Shown here: positions 8,441 to 17,598 of the stretch, in pieces
Position numbering within the stretch: the stretch's first letter is position 1
Layout of the letters: each line of letters starts with the position of its first letter
Source of the DNA: Mycobacterium seoulense
Lineage (GTDB): Bacteria; Actinomycetota; Actinomycetes; Mycobacteriales; Mycobacteriaceae
Assembly: GCF_010731595.1 (NCBI RefSeq)
Contig: NZ_AP022582.1
Coordinates: 2,542,001-2,606,000 of the forward strand
Direction of reading: 5' to 3'
DNA length: 64,000 bases
Position numbers and translations under genes: made by a program
The notes under the pieces: model-generated
Databases searched by the model: none
Told to the model about the DNA's origin: nothing
The model's input: only the letters and a program-made list of their open reading frames with translations

Positions 8441-8902
8441 TCAGCCATCGTCGCCATGCCCGTTTTCGGGCACCTGCAGGGTGAGTTCGACGGGGCAGCA
8501 CAGCGCGCCGTGCTGATTGGTCACTTGGATCTCGATGTCGACGAGGCAGCGCGGCGGGTCCACCGACGTGTCCCGGCGCTTGGCGAGCACGCGCCCCCGG
8601 CCGATCATGGTGTCGCCGGCATACACCGAGCCCGTCAACCTTAAGGAGCGCCGCACCACGCGGCTGCTCGGGCCCGCCCAGTCGGTCGCGACGCGGTCGG
8701 CGAAGCCGGCGAGGTGCATGGTGTTGACGTAAATGGTCGGATTGCCTTGGCGTCGCGCGTATTCGGGGTCGAAATGGCCCGGGAAGTAGTCCCACGTCGC
8801 GCCGGCATTCTCGACCACTCGCTGATAGCTGATGTGGTCGACCACCTCGGGCAGGTCGACCGGAACGGTGATCTCGTCGAAGTCCAGGCCGTCACCGGTC
8901 AC
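8441..8902 (-). CDS. MaoC-like hotdog dehydratase subunit
   Basis: This 153-residue single hotdog protein resembles MaoC or R-hydratase halves (NTMHLAGFADRVATDWAG, SVYAGDTMIGRGRVLAKR). Such proteins add water to enoyl-CoA esters, often as heteromers of two small subunits, as ChsH1/ChsH2 do in sterol side-chain degradation. The start is GTG at 8902, because it overlaps the stop of the preceding hotdog gene as GTGA; a longer reading from 8944 is possible but less likely. The pairing with the next gene suggests a two-subunit enoyl-CoA hydratase. Confidence 0.8.
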   Translation of the reverse strand: MTGDGLDFDEITVPVDLPEVVDHISYQRVVENAGATWDYFPGHFDPEYARRQGNPTIYVNTMHLAGFADRVATDWAGPSSRVVRRSLRLTGSVYAGDTMIGRGRVLAKRRDTSVDPPRCLVDIEIQVTNQHGALCCPVELTLQVPENGHGDDG

Positions 8903-9438
8903 GGGGACGCCCCGGGTGTGAAGCGGAACAAGGTGTTGCGGCACGTCGCGACGACCGTGGCGTCCTGGCGGCGATAGGTCTCCAGCGTCTCGACGAAGTG
9001 ACCGACGCCCAGCCGCGTCCGCTTCTCCGGTGACACCGACACCAGTTCCTCGACGACGGTGAGGACGTCGCCTTCGACGATGGGTGCCAGGAACTCAACG
9101 TCATTGGCCGCGTTGATGAATGTGGTGCCCGGCAGCGGCACTCGCAGGACCAGCGACGCCGCGGGTGGCCCGCCCTGTGGCTCCCACGGCGGGGGTATCA
9201 GCCACCCCATCAGCAGGGCGGGGGGCGCCAGCAGACCGCCCCAGGTCCGGCGGGCGAACTCGGCGTCCCAGTAGGAGCGATTGCCGTCGTGGACCATGGC
9301 CGCAAACAACTGGATGCGCGCCGCACTGACGGGCGTGGCCGCGGTACGCGGCTCGGTCGTCGCGCCGACCATCCGCAGCGCGTCTTCGTAGGTGCCGAAG
9401 GCCAGTTGGTAACTGAGGTCCGGGTCCACGCCGCTCAC
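8899..9438 (-). CDS. MaoC N-terminal-type (FAS1-like dehydratase) hotdog protein
   Basis: This 179-residue protein has the pattern of the MaoC_dehydrat_N family: SYWDAEFARRTWGGLLAPPA is the substrate-loop region and NDVEFLAPIVEGDVLTV the core strand. It is probably the partner subunit of the hotdog gene that follows, together forming an enoyl-CoA hydratase. The start GTG at 9438 overlaps the stop of the SnoaL-like gene (GTGA), so all three genes are translationally coupled. Which subunit holds the catalytic His/Asp pair is not clear from sequence alone. Confidence 0.8.
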   Translation of the reverse strand: MSGVDPDLSYQLAFGTYEDALRMVGATTEPRTAATPVSAARIQLFAAMVHDGNRSYWDAEFARRTWGGLLAPPALLMGWLIPPPWEPQGGPPAASLVLRVPLPGTTFINAANDVEFLAPIVEGDVLTVVEELVSVSPEKRTRLGVGHFVETLETYRRQDATVVATCRNTLFRFTPGASP

Positions 9439-9860
9439 ATAACGAGCGGGTGCCGGCTGGGCACCGAATCCCATTGCAGCGCGCGGGAAGTGAAGTACCA
9501 GCCGCCACGCTCGTAGATCAGCGTGTCCCGGAATGTTCCGGTGGCCCGCAGCGTGGTGTCGCCGTACATGGCGGCGAAAAGCACGGCCACGCAACGCTGT
9601 GTCGCGTTGACCCCGTCGACGCGGATCTCGTGGTCGACCGTCACGAGCCGTTGCCCGTCGCCGCCGTCGAAGGCCGCGCGTAGATCGTCGAACGTGTCAC
9701 CGTCGCGGTGGTAGGTGGCGCCGGCATGGCGGAATGTGGCAATCCAGCGCTCTCGATCGCCGTCGGAGTAGGCCCGGTTGTGCCGGGCGTTCAGGTTGAG
9801 GATGGCGGCGCGACCCGTGGCGGCCTGCAGCATCTGCTGTTCCTGATAGGACATGGTCAT
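9435..9860 (-). CDS. SnoaL/NTF2-like protein
   Basis: This 141-residue alpha+beta cone-fold protein shows HNRAYSDGDRERWIATFRH near the N-terminus and a final strand GGWYFTSRALQWDS. The family includes polyketide cyclases, ketosteroid isomerases and dehydratases, so an isomerase or dehydratase role on a ring substrate is plausible. The start is ATG at 9860 with GGAG 7 to 10 bases upstream. It is the first gene of a three-gene coupled unit with the two MaoC-type genes, and its promoter region holds the 9911-9959 palindrome cluster. Confidence 0.8.
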   Translation of the reverse strand: MTMSYQEQQMLQAATGRAAILNLNARHNRAYSDGDRERWIATFRHAGATYHRDGDTFDDLRAAFDGGDGQRLVTVDHEIRVDGVNATQRCVAVLFAAMYGDTTLRATGTFRDTLIYERGGWYFTSRALQWDSVPSRHPLVM

Positions 9861-9910
9861 TTTGGTCTCCAGCCTCTCCCGGAAAATGACTGCCAACGAG
9901 CGGACGCATG

Positions 9911-9959
9911 TACGGTAAAGTAACTTTCCGACTATTACGTAACACTAACGTAACTTACC
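9911..9959. promoter_or_regulatory. Cluster of GTAA/TTAC palindromes upstream of the SnoaL-MaoC unit
   Basis: Within 49 bases are TACGGTAA (9911-9918), AAAGTAACTTT (9917-9927), TTACGTAA (9935-9942), TAACGTAA (9946-9953) and GTAACTTAC (9950-9958). The TACGGTAA 8-mer also occurs upstream of four other units here, or six counting the TACTGTAA form. The cluster overlaps the last codons of the acyl-CoA synthetase gene and lies 50-100 bases before the SnoaL start. Confidence 0.6.
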
Positions 9960-11541
9960 GGCGAACGGTATATCCCTGAGCTTCACGATCCCAAGCCTCC
10001 CGGGTCACCCCCCGCGCGCGCAATAAATCTTTGCGTATCCGCCCGACGGCATTCTTCGGAAGTTCGCTGACGGTCTCCACGAACCGCGGCACACAGAAGT
10101 ACGGCATCCGGGCGGCGCAGAAATCGAGCAGGTCGGTGTAATCCATTGTGGCTCCGGGCCGCAACGTCACGACCACCAGGATGTCGTCTTCGCCCAGCGG
10201 GCTGGGCACCCCTACCGCGGCCGCTTCGGCCACCGCGGGATGGCGCATGACGACGGTTTCCAATTCGACCGAGGAGACGTTTTCGCCGCGCCGGCGTAAC
10301 GAATCTTTCGTCCGGTCGACGTAGGTCAGATTCCCCGCGCTGTCGAGCCGGCCGAGATCGCCCGTGCGAAACCATTCCTGGTGGGGAATCACGTGCAACT
10401 CGGAGTCGACGTACCCTTCGCTCATCACATGCGGGTACCGGGGCCGGCAGGCGATCTCGCCGACCGCGCCGACGGGCAGCGGCTCGCCACCTTCGTCGAC
10501 GATCCGCACGTCGAAATTCGGATTCGGCCGGCCGGATGTCCCGGGCACCCCGTCGTCGGCCAGGGCCTTGACGGCGATCGGGAACGCCTCGGTCATTCCG
10601 TACATCGTGACAATGCGGCAACCGTAACGCTTTTCGATGGCGCGATAGGCGCCGGCGTCGATCGGCGCCGCAGAGATGAACCGCAACGGCAGCTGCGCAT
10701 CACGCGGGTCCGCGGGCAGGTTCTGCAGCATCGACACCATCGCGCCGGCGCCGGCGAAGCCGACGGCGCCGCGGGCGCGGATGTCGTCCCACACCTCGTC
10801 CGGGTGAAAAGCCGGCGCCAGCACGGTCGTCGCGCCGAGCAGCATCGGGGCCAGCACGCTGGGGGCCGCGCTGAGGTGGAACAGCGGCATCGCCGTCCAC
10901 AGCACCTCCCCTGCGCCCAATTCCCATGCCGACGCGACCGTCGCGGCCACCGTGAACAGGTAATGCCAGGTCGTGGCAACCGCTTTCGATGGCCCGGTGG
11001 TGCCCGACGTGTAGAAGAGACAGCCCACCTCCCCCGCCCCGGCGGCGGTATCGGCCACGGGCGGGCCGGTGCCTGGGCTCGACGCCGAATCGAGTGAATC
11101 ACCCTGCAACACCACGCTGGGCACGATGTCCAACGCTTCGGCGACCTCGGCGACCCGGGAACGGCGCTCGGCATCGGTCAGGACCACCTTGGCCCGCGAC
11201 AGCCGCAGGGCGTGCAGCAGGAAGTCCCCCTTGTTGGCGGCATTGACCGCCGCGCTCACCGCGCCCAGGCGCGCCGCGCCCAGCCAGAAGTAGACCCAGT
11301 CGGGGCAGGTTCCGGTGAACAAGGCCACGCCATCGCCGCGGCCGACGCCCAACTCCGACAACATGTTCGCCGCGGCGCAGGACCGCCGCCGCATCTGTTC
11401 GAAGGTCACGTCGACGCCGGCTATCGACATCATCACCCGGTCGGGATGCTGTTGGGCGCGCCGATCGAGCACCGCCGCCACGGTGAAACTGTCGACGCCG
11501 AAGTCGGCGGGCCCGGGAGGTCCGCTCCGGTCGGGGCGCAT
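9955..11541 (-). CDS. Acyl-CoA synthetase (AMP-binding, FadD-like)
   Basis: This 528-residue ANL-superfamily ligase activates a carboxylic acid as acyl-AMP and then acyl-CoA. The P-loop-like motif is LFYTSGTTGPSKA, the A5 motif MYGMTEAF, the hinge region WFRTGDLGRLDSAGNLTYVD, and the C-terminal lysine loop ELPKNAVGRIRKDLL. It lies downstream of the KshA-like Rieske gene on the same strand with a 21-base gap, so the two probably form one operon. Substrate specificity is not predictable. Confidence 0.92.
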   Translation of the reverse strand: MRPDRSGPPGPADFGVDSFTVAAVLDRRAQQHPDRVMMSIAGVDVTFEQMRRRSCAAANMLSELGVGRGDGVALFTGTCPDWVYFWLGAARLGAVSAAVNAANKGDFLLHALRLSRAKVVLTDAERRSRVAEVAEALDIVPSVVLQGDSLDSASSPGTGPPVADTAAGAGEVGCLFYTSGTTGPSKAVATTWHYLFTVAATVASAWELGAGEVLWTAMPLFHLSAAPSVLAPMLLGATTVLAPAFHPDEVWDDIRARGAVGFAGAGAMVSMLQNLPADPRDAQLPLRFISAAPIDAGAYRAIEKRYGCRIVTMYGMTEAFPIAVKALADDGVPGTSGRPNPNFDVRIVDEGGEPLPVGAVGEIACRPRYPHVMSEGYVDSELHVIPHQEWFRTGDLGRLDSAGNLTYVDRTKDSLRRRGENVSSVELETVVMRHPAVAEAAAVGVPSPLGEDDILVVVTLRPGATMDYTDLLDFCAARMPYFCVPRFVETVSELPKNAVGRIRKDLLRARGVTREAWDREAQGYTVRR

Positions 11542-11562
11542 CAGGCTTCCAGCGGCTTACGC

Positions 11563-12690
11563 TCAGGCTTTCGCGGCAGCCGGGTCGGGCTGACCGTCGG
11601 CGGTGTAGCCGAAGTCGGACGACGAGGGCTCCGTCCCGGGATAGAAGCGGTGCGCCCAGCGGCGAAGGGCGGCGTAATCGTGCGCCTCTTCGGGGGCCAG
11701 GTTGGGCTTCTCCAAGTACTTCATGTTCTCCCACGTGAAGAAGTCCTGTTTGATGACTTCTTGTTGCAGAGCCAGGAATTTGGCCGCTCGACCGGTCGGC
11801 ACGTCGCCGGTGTCGCCCGGCTCGCGGACGGACGCCTGCCTGTAGAAGTAATCGGTGTAGTCCTCGTCGACCGGCGTCTGCCCGGTGACCTGAACCGTGG
11901 CCACCAGTTCGCTGGGGAAGCGGACGACCCCCAGCCCCAGCGAGTAGTTGTCGTAGATGATCTTGGCGTCGACCGGCCCGTTGGGCGTGAGCCAGGTCGA
12001 GGCGCGGCCGCCGCCGAAATGGGCGTTGACGGTGGCGTGCAGGTGATAGCCGGACACCTCGAACGACGCTGTGGTGGCGGGATTGGCGGCCTTGTGTACG
12101 TATTGCACGTGGTACGGGTCGGCGGCGTTCTCGATGATCATCTGGGGGTGCACCTTGACACGGTTGACCATCTGGGTGTGCGGATGCAGCGGGTAGTACT
12201 CGTTGGTTTCCAGCTCGGGCAGCACCGGAGGCCGCCAGTACGGCGCCCGGCCGTGCCGCTCGTGCCAGGCGAGGACGAAGCCGTACCACTCCATGGTGGG
12301 GTAGGTGCGGATGCGGACGTTGTTCTTGCACCCGATCTTGCTGTAGGGAATCAGCGCATTGCTGCCGTCACCCCGCCAGCGCCAGCCGTGCCAGGGGCAG
12401 ACGATGTTCTCGCCTTCCACGGTGCCGCCGACGCCGAGGTTGGCGCCGAGGTGCTGGCAGTAGGCGTCCATTACGTGCACCTGGCCGGACTCGGTGCGGA
12501 AGATGACGAGTTCCTCACCGAAGTAATGAGCACGCTTGACCTGACCCGTGGGCAGGTCGGAGCCGAAGGCAACGATGAACCAGCCCGTTGGGAATCGGTA
12601 GGTCGACAGTGCGATGCCGGTCTGACCGAACTCGCGTTCCGAGGGATCCCCGGCCGAATCCGCGGTCGGGTCCGAAATTGTATGCGTCAC
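11563..12690 (-). CDS. Rieske oxygenase of the 3-ketosteroid 9-alpha-hydroxylase (KshA) type
   Basis: The length is 375 residues. The Rieske ligands are C78-x-H80 and C98-x2-H101 in YCQHLGANLG and VCPWHGWRW, and the catalytic iron region is ENAADPYHVQYVHKA. The layout (short N-terminus, Rieske domain, one catalytic domain) matches KshA-like oxygenases that hydroxylate steroid or terpenoid rings using a separate reductase, which is not in this window. The start is GTG at 12690 with GGAG 8 to 11 bases upstream; an upstream reading to 12786 would run through the promoter. It is divergent from a P450. Confidence 0.87.
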   Translation of the reverse strand: MTHTISDPTADSAGDPSEREFGQTGIALSTYRFPTGWFIVAFGSDLPTGQVKRAHYFGEELVIFRTESGQVHVMDAYCQHLGANLGVGGTVEGENIVCPWHGWRWRGDGSNALIPYSKIGCKNNVRIRTYPTMEWYGFVLAWHERHGRAPYWRPPVLPELETNEYYPLHPHTQMVNRVKVHPQMIIENAADPYHVQYVHKAANPATTASFEVSGYHLHATVNAHFGGGRASTWLTPNGPVDAKIIYDNYSLGLGVVRFPSELVATVQVTGQTPVDEDYTDYFYRQASVREPGDTGDVPTGRAAKFLALQQEVIKQDFFTWENMKYLEKPNLAPEEAHDYAALRRWAHRFYPGTEPSSSDFGYTADGQPDPAAAKA

Positions 12691-12769
12691 GAGCTCTCCA
12701 TATCCCGCCCAAGGCGAGCCGAGCCCGGGCCGCCCTGCACTCACCAAAGGTTCGACGACAAGGTCTATT

Positions 12770-12780
12770 TTTACTATTTT
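12770..12780. promoter_or_regulatory. AT-rich promoter element TTTACTATTTT
   Basis: This 11-mer lies in the 143-base divergent gap between the Rieske oxygenase and the P450. The same 11-mer recurs at 19203-19213 upstream of the acyl-CoA dehydrogenase operon. TACTAT inside it fits the mycobacterial -10 pattern TANNNT, so it may be a promoter, an operator or both. Confidence 0.4.
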
Positions 12781-12833
12781 AAGCATAGAACGTCAACGCG
12801 GCGCTAACGCGTCCTAGTAGAGCGGGATATCGC

Positions 12834-14069
12834 ATGACGGCTGAGGCGGTGGACCTTTCAGACTTCACCTTGTGGCGCAACGGCTTTCCAGACGAACTGT
12901 TCGTTGAGTTACGCCGCGGCCGGCCGATCTTCCGCCACGACCTGACCCCGGGCGTGGCCCAGACCGTGCGCCGTGATTTCTGGGTGGCGACCAAACACCG
13001 GCACGCGGTCCGCCTGCACCGCGATACCGAGTCGTTCACCGCGGCCGACGGGCCGCTCATCCAACCGGTCGCCATGTTCTCGGCGTCCCCGACCATCATC
13101 ACGCTGGACCCGCCGGACCTGAACAAGCGCCGCAAACTCATCGCAGGCGCGTTCAATCCGCGGGCGATCGCCAAGCTGGAGGACGGCATCCGGGCGCGTG
13201 CGGCACGGATGATCGATGCGCTGCTCGCCAAGGGCGGCGGGGACTGGATCGAGGACGTTGCCGACGCCCTGCCGATGACGGTGATCGGCGACATCATCGG
13301 CATCCCGGACGAGGACCGGCCGCGGATATTCGACATCTTCGACCGCATCCTGAAGGCGCTTGCGCCCGATGCGGGCCCGAGCGGACAGGTCGAGCTCGAC
13401 CTCTTTGCATCGGTGTTCGGGTACGCGATGGAGCTGACCGCAGAGAAGCGGCGCAAGCCCGCCGATGACATCTGGAGCACGCTGGCGACCGCGGTGATCA
13501 CCGGCGAAGACGGTGAGCAATTCAGCCTGCCCGCCAACGAACTCGAGTTCTTCTTCTTCGTGCTGGCCTTCGCCGGCAGCGACACCACCAAGAACGCGCT
13601 GGCCATCGGGCTGCAGGCGTTCGTCGAGAACCCGGATCAGATCGAGCGCTATCGCGACCAGGAAGCACTGCGGCCCACCGCAATCGAGGAGGTGTTGCGC
13701 TGGGCCTCGCCAGTCGCCTACTGGACGCGCACCGCGAAGGTCGACGTGGAGATCGATGGCCAGCACATCGCGAGGGGCGAGCGGGTGGTGTCGATGCTGC
13801 GGTCGGCGAACCGCGACGAGGAGGTGTTCGAATCGCCGTTCACGTTCGACATCGGCCGTCAGCCCAACCCGCAGGTGGCCTTCGGGGGCGGCGGGCCGCA
13901 TCACTGCCTGGGCGCCATGCTGGCCCGTGCGGAGCTCCGCGCGGTGTTCGACGAACTGTTGTTGCGCTGCGACGACATCGGAGTCGGCCCGGCCAAGGTG
14001 ACTTACCCGAACTTGACCACCAACATGTCGATCTACGACGCGATGCCGATATCGCTGACCGGGCGCTAA
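12834..14069 (+). CDS. Cytochrome P450
   Basis: This 411-residue soluble P450 has the I-helix motif AFAGSDTTKNAL, the ExxR motif EEVLR, and the heme-binding loop FGGGGPHHCLGAMLAR with C358 as the thiolate ligand. It hydroxylates a hydrophobic substrate with electrons from a ferredoxin. The gene for a 3Fe-4S-type ferredoxin lies just downstream on the opposite strand, its end overlapping by 4 bases, and is the obvious partner. The start is ATG at 12834, divergent from the KshA-like gene. Confidence 0.93.
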   Translation: MTAEAVDLSDFTLWRNGFPDELFVELRRGRPIFRHDLTPGVAQTVRRDFWVATKHRHAVRLHRDTESFTAADGPLIQPVAMFSASPTIITLDPPDLNKRRKLIAGAFNPRAIAKLEDGIRARAARMIDALLAKGGGDWIEDVADALPMTVIGDIIGIPDEDRPRIFDIFDRILKALAPDAGPSGQVELDLFASVFGYAMELTAEKRRKPADDIWSTLATAVITGEDGEQFSLPANELEFFFFVLAFAGSDTTKNALAIGLQAFVENPDQIERYRDQEALRPTAIEEVLRWASPVAYWTRTAKVDVEIDGQHIARGERVVSMLRSANRDEEVFESPFTFDIGRQPNPQVAFGGGGPHHCLGAMLARAELRAVFDELLLRCDDIGVGPAKVTYPNLTTNMSIYDAMPISLTGR

Positions 14070-14257
14070 TCGGTGAGCCGCAGCGCCGCCTTGGGGCACT
14101 GGTCCACTGCGGCGCGCACGTCGATCTCCAGCCGCGGCGGCACGGGGCCCTCCGCGATCTGCACCACGTCCTCGTCCCCCAGTTCGAAAACCTCTGGCGC
14201 CAGCGATTCGCAGAAGCCGTTGGCCTCGCACAGGTTCTCGTCAACTGTCACGCGCAT
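14066..14257 (-). CDS. Small [3Fe-4S]-type ferredoxin
   Basis: This 63-residue protein has the pattern C-x5-C ... CPKAAL, with Asn (CEANGFC) at the position that holds Cys in 4Fe-4S proteins. This is the usual design of mycobacterial P450 ferredoxins that carry a 3Fe-4S cluster. It would pass electrons to the adjacent P450. The gene is convergent with that P450 (4-base overlap) and follows the tandem CoA transferase on the minus strand by 18 bases, so it is probably transcribed with it. Confidence 0.92.
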   Translation of the reverse strand: MRVTVDENLCEANGFCESLAPEVFELGDEDVVQIAEGPVPPRLEIDVRAAVDQCPKAALRLTD

Positions 14258-14275
14258 CAGATGCCCTCCACTTCT

Positions 14276-16675
14276 CTAGAGGCCCTTGGGTCGGGTCCCG
14301 ATCACCCCACTGGTTGCGAGGTGCGTCAGCTCTTCGTCGGTCAGCCCGCACCGGTCGCGCAGTATGTCTTCATTGTGCTCGCCCAACCGCGGCGGTGGCC
14401 GCAGCAGCCACTCGTGTTGGCCGGCAAGCCGGGCGAACGGTGGGCACGGATAGAGGCCCATGCCGGTGCTGGGGTGGTGCAGCGCCTCCAAGAACCCGCG
14501 GTGCCGTAGTTGGGGGTTCTCGGTGACCAATGACGGCGACACCACCGGCGCGGCGGGGATTCCGGCGGCGGCCAGTCGTTCCACTGTCGGGTCGAGGGGC
14601 TGACGGGCGAACCAATCCGCGAGCCGGCGATCCACATCGTCGGCGCGCTGCCGCCGCGCCGCGACGGTGGACAGTTCCTCGTCACACCACGCCGGTCGAT
14701 CCATCAGCTCGACCAGGGCACGCCACTGCCGGTCGGCGCCAATGGTGACCGCGATCCAGTCGTCCTCGCCGGCACACCGGTAGATGTTCTGGATCGAGTC
14801 ACCGTGACCCCGGTTGCCCCGCCGGGTCAGGGTCGTCCCGAACACCTCGGATTCGATCGCCTGTATCGCGGTGGCGTTCAGCACCGTTTCGAGCATCGGC
14901 AGCTCGACGAGCTGACCCGACCCGGTCCTTTCGGCGAAGTTCAGCGCCGCCAGCACCGCGAAGGCGGCGTGCACGCCGGCCAGCGGATCACAGGCCCCCC
15001 GCGGGGCCACCGGTGGAGCGTCGGGCAGCCCGGTCACCCACGCCAGGCCGGCGATCTGCTCCATCGTGGGGGCGAATCCCACCCGATCCCGCCATGGCCC
15101 GTCCAGCCCGAACGCGGGCATGCGGGCGACCACGAGCCCGGGGTTGACGTTCAGCAACACCTCGGCGGTCAGGCCGAACTGGTCCATCACCCGCGGCGAG
15201 AAGTTTTCGATCACCACGTCGGCGCCGGCGGCCAGCTCGGTGAACAGGCGACGCCCGTCGTCGGAGCCCAAATCCAATGTGACGGAACGCTTGTTGGTGT
15301 TCATGGCGTGGAACACCCACCCGTACTCCCACCAATCGTCGACGTCGGTGCGCATGCCACCCGAGTATCGAATGCCGTCGGGTCGCTGGATCGATTCCAC
15401 CTTGACGACGTCGGCGCCGAACGCGGCCAACAGGTGTGTCGCCGCGGGACCGGCCCAGAACGCGGTGAGGTCGACGATGCGCACACCGGTCAGCGGCAAC
15501 CCTTGTTGCGCCGGATCTCCCCCGGACTCCCTTCGGGGCCAAAGGGTCTCATCGTTTGCCTCCCCGAGGCCGGGGGTTGGCCCTGGCGGGGCGGGCGCGC
15601 ACGCCGACATCAGCCATGGCGGGCGGGGCTGGTGAAAGCCGGCGGGGTTGTCGATGAATGCCCCGCGCTGCGTCACGTACTCCATATCCCGGATCGTCGC
15701 GCCATTGCCCAGCGCCGCGATGGGCAACCGGAAGAGTTGGCCGAGCTCGACGATCTCCTCGACGGTCCGTTCGGCCAGCCACGGGCCGATCTGTTCGCGG
15801 ATCAGGTCACGGTAGGCCCACCGGCCGATCTGGAAGCGCAGCTGCTCGATCTCCCCGAGCTGCGGGCATTCGACCATCGCGACGAAGTCGAGCCATTGCT
15901 GGCCGGTGACCATGGTGATCCCGACGTAGCCGTCCTTGGCGGGCTCGATCGACGGCACTTCGAGGGTGCGGCGGATCGGCGGTACCTGCAGCAGCTGGGA
16001 GTGCAGCCATTCGCTGCTCTGCATCGCGGTCAGCGCCTCGAGCATGGACAGATCGAGGTGCTCGCCGGGCCCGCCGCGCTCGACACGGCGGCGCACGGCC
16101 AGTGCGCCGAATGCGGCGTACACGCCGCCCATGTACTCGCCCAGGTCGCCGCCGATGGAGATGGGCGGCCCCGCGGGATCGCCGCGGAAGCCGGGCGAGC
16201 CCGCCGACGCCTGCAGGGTGAATTCACTGGCGGCCCTGTCGGCGTACGGGCCGGTCCAGCCGAAGTCGGAGATCGTGACGATGATCGCGCGCGGGGACGC
16301 GGCCAGCAATCGCTGCGGATCGACGCCCAGTGCCGCCGCCCGCGCCCGGCCGGCCGTGATGACGACGACGTCCGCGCCCGCGAGCAACTCACGCAGGCGC
16401 GCCGAACCCGAAGCACCCGGGGAATACGTCATGCTGCGCTTGCCGGCGTTGAGGTAGGCGAAGAACGGCGAACTCTCCCCGTGCGGCACCGGCGATCCAG
16501 TGGCGGAGTAATGCCGAAACCAATCCCCTTGCGGCGGCTCGATTTTGCACACCTGCGCGCCCGCATCGGCGAGCAGCTTCCCGCAGTAGCTGCCGGCTAT
16601 CCGGTCACTGATCTCGACGACACGCAGGTCATGCAGCGGTGTGGGACGGCTGTCGGACCGCTCGCTCACTTGCAC
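14276..16675 (-). CDS. Tandem (two-domain) family III CaiB/BaiF CoA transferase
   Basis: The 799 residues consist of two complete family III domains: residues about 10-375 (VVEISDRIAGSYCGKLLADAG) and about 395-799 (IVDLTAFWAGPAATHLLAAFG). Single-domain members are about 400 residues long. The first half carries the likely catalytic Asp in LDLSMLEA; the second half has VELPMLET, with Glu at that place. Members transfer CoA between acids or isomerise 2-methylacyl-CoA. The start is GTG at 16675 (GTG at 16669 is an alternative). It is divergent from the GntR regulator across the dyad at 16706-16736. Confidence 0.88.
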   Translation of the reverse strand: MQVSERSDSRPTPLHDLRVVEISDRIAGSYCGKLLADAGAQVCKIEPPQGDWFRHYSATGSPVPHGESSPFFAYLNAGKRSMTYSPGASGSARLRELLAGADVVVITAGRARAAALGVDPQRLLAASPRAIIVTISDFGWTGPYADRAASEFTLQASAGSPGFRGDPAGPPISIGGDLGEYMGGVYAAFGALAVRRRVERGGPGEHLDLSMLEALTAMQSSEWLHSQLLQVPPIRRTLEVPSIEPAKDGYVGITMVTGQQWLDFVAMVECPQLGEIEQLRFQIGRWAYRDLIREQIGPWLAERTVEEIVELGQLFRLPIAALGNGATIRDMEYVTQRGAFIDNPAGFHQPRPPWLMSACAPAPPGPTPGLGEANDETLWPRRESGGDPAQQGLPLTGVRIVDLTAFWAGPAATHLLAAFGADVVKVESIQRPDGIRYSGGMRTDVDDWWEYGWVFHAMNTNKRSVTLDLGSDDGRRLFTELAAGADVVIENFSPRVMDQFGLTAEVLLNVNPGLVVARMPAFGLDGPWRDRVGFAPTMEQIAGLAWVTGLPDAPPVAPRGACDPLAGVHAAFAVLAALNFAERTGSGQLVELPMLETVLNATAIQAIESEVFGTTLTRRGNRGHGDSIQNIYRCAGEDDWIAVTIGADRQWRALVELMDRPAWCDEELSTVAARRQRADDVDRRLADWFARQPLDPTVERLAAAGIPAAPVVSPSLVTENPQLRHRGFLEALHHPSTGMGLYPCPPFARLAGQHEWLLRPPPRLGEHNEDILRDRCGLTDEELTHLATSGVIGTRPKGL

Positions 16676-16705
16676 CCGCCCTCCCGATCGGCGCGCGATC
16701 GAAGA

Positions 16706-16736
16706 AGCTATTTATACCATTACTGCTAAAATAGCT
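16706..16736. promoter_or_regulatory. AGCTATTT-N15-AAATAGCT dyad between CoA transferase and GntR genes
   Basis: Eight-base perfect inverted arms are at 16706-16713 and 16729-16736 in the 92-base divergent gap. The site is a natural autoregulatory operator for the GntR protein, although its arms are further apart than in a classic FadR-type site. Confidence 0.55.
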
Positions 16737-16767
16737 AAGCCAGCGAGATGCTTGTATCGAGGATCGG

Positions 16768-17589
16768 ATGACCGCCTTGGGAATTGGGCAGGACGCCCGT
16801 CGCCGATTGTCGGCGCCGCGGATCGCAGAAATCGTAGCCGACGAGTTGCGCCGCCAGATCATCAACGGCGAACTCGCCGACGGCGATCTCTTGCCGCGTC
16901 AAGAGGTGCTCGTCGAACAGTTCAACGTGAGTCTGGTTTCGCTGCGCGAGGCGCTGCGGATTCTGGAAACCGAGGGGCTGGTTTCGGTCCGGCGGGGCAA
17001 CCGCGGCGGGGCCGTCGTGCACGCCCCGGCGAAGACCAGCGCCGCGTACATGCTGGGGTTGTTGCTGCAGAGCGAGTCCGTCGCAGTGGCCGACCTCGGC
17101 ATGGCGTTGCAGGAGCTCGAGCCCGCATGCGCCGCGCTGGCCGCGCGGCGGCCGGACCGGGCGGACACCTTGGTGCCGGAACTCAACCGGGTCAACGACT
17201 CCATGGCCGAAAACATCGAGGACGGCGGTCTGTTCACCGAAATCGGCCGGGAATTCCACGATCTCGTCGTCCGCGGCTGCGGAAATCACACCATCATCGC
17301 GGTGGTCGGCAGCTTGGAGTCGCTGTGGACCAGCCATGAGCAACAGTGGGCGGACGAGAGCGCGGCGCGCGGCACCTACCCCTCGTTGGCCCAACGCCGC
17401 GCGGTGCTCAGCACGCACGTCAAGCTGACCGAGACCATCGCTGAGGGTGACGTCGACCGGGCGCGCCGCATCGCCGGTCGCCATCTCGCCGACACCCAGA
17501 CCTATGTGCTCTCCGGTCGGTCCGACCAACGAATCCACGCGCTGTCGCCGCAAGCGTTGTCGCGCACGCGCGATTTCCGGCAACCGTAA
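16768..17589 (+). CDS. GntR-family (FadR/FCD subfamily) transcriptional regulator
   Basis: This 273-residue protein has the winged-helix GntR domain at residues about 15-85 (LLPRQEVLVEQFNVSLVSLR, then ALRILETEGLVSVRRGNRGG) and an all-helical FCD ligand domain after residue 100 (EIGREFHDLVVRGCGN, containing a metal- or ligand-binding His). FCD regulators sense carboxylic acids or acyl-CoA. It is divergent from the tandem CoA transferase, which it probably controls. The SDR gene follows after 9 bases. The start is ATG at 16768, with AGG close upstream. Confidence 0.92.
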   Translation: MTALGIGQDARRRLSAPRIAEIVADELRRQIINGELADGDLLPRQEVLVEQFNVSLVSLREALRILETEGLVSVRRGNRGGAVVHAPAKTSAAYMLGLLLQSESVAVADLGMALQELEPACAALAARRPDRADTLVPELNRVNDSMAENIEDGGLFTEIGREFHDLVVRGCGNHTIIAVVGSLESLWTSHEQQWADESAARGTYPSLAQRRAVLSTHVKLTETIAEGDVDRARRIAGRHLADTQTYVLSGRSDQRIHALSPQALSRTRDFRQP

Positions 17590-17598
17590 GAGCAGCCG

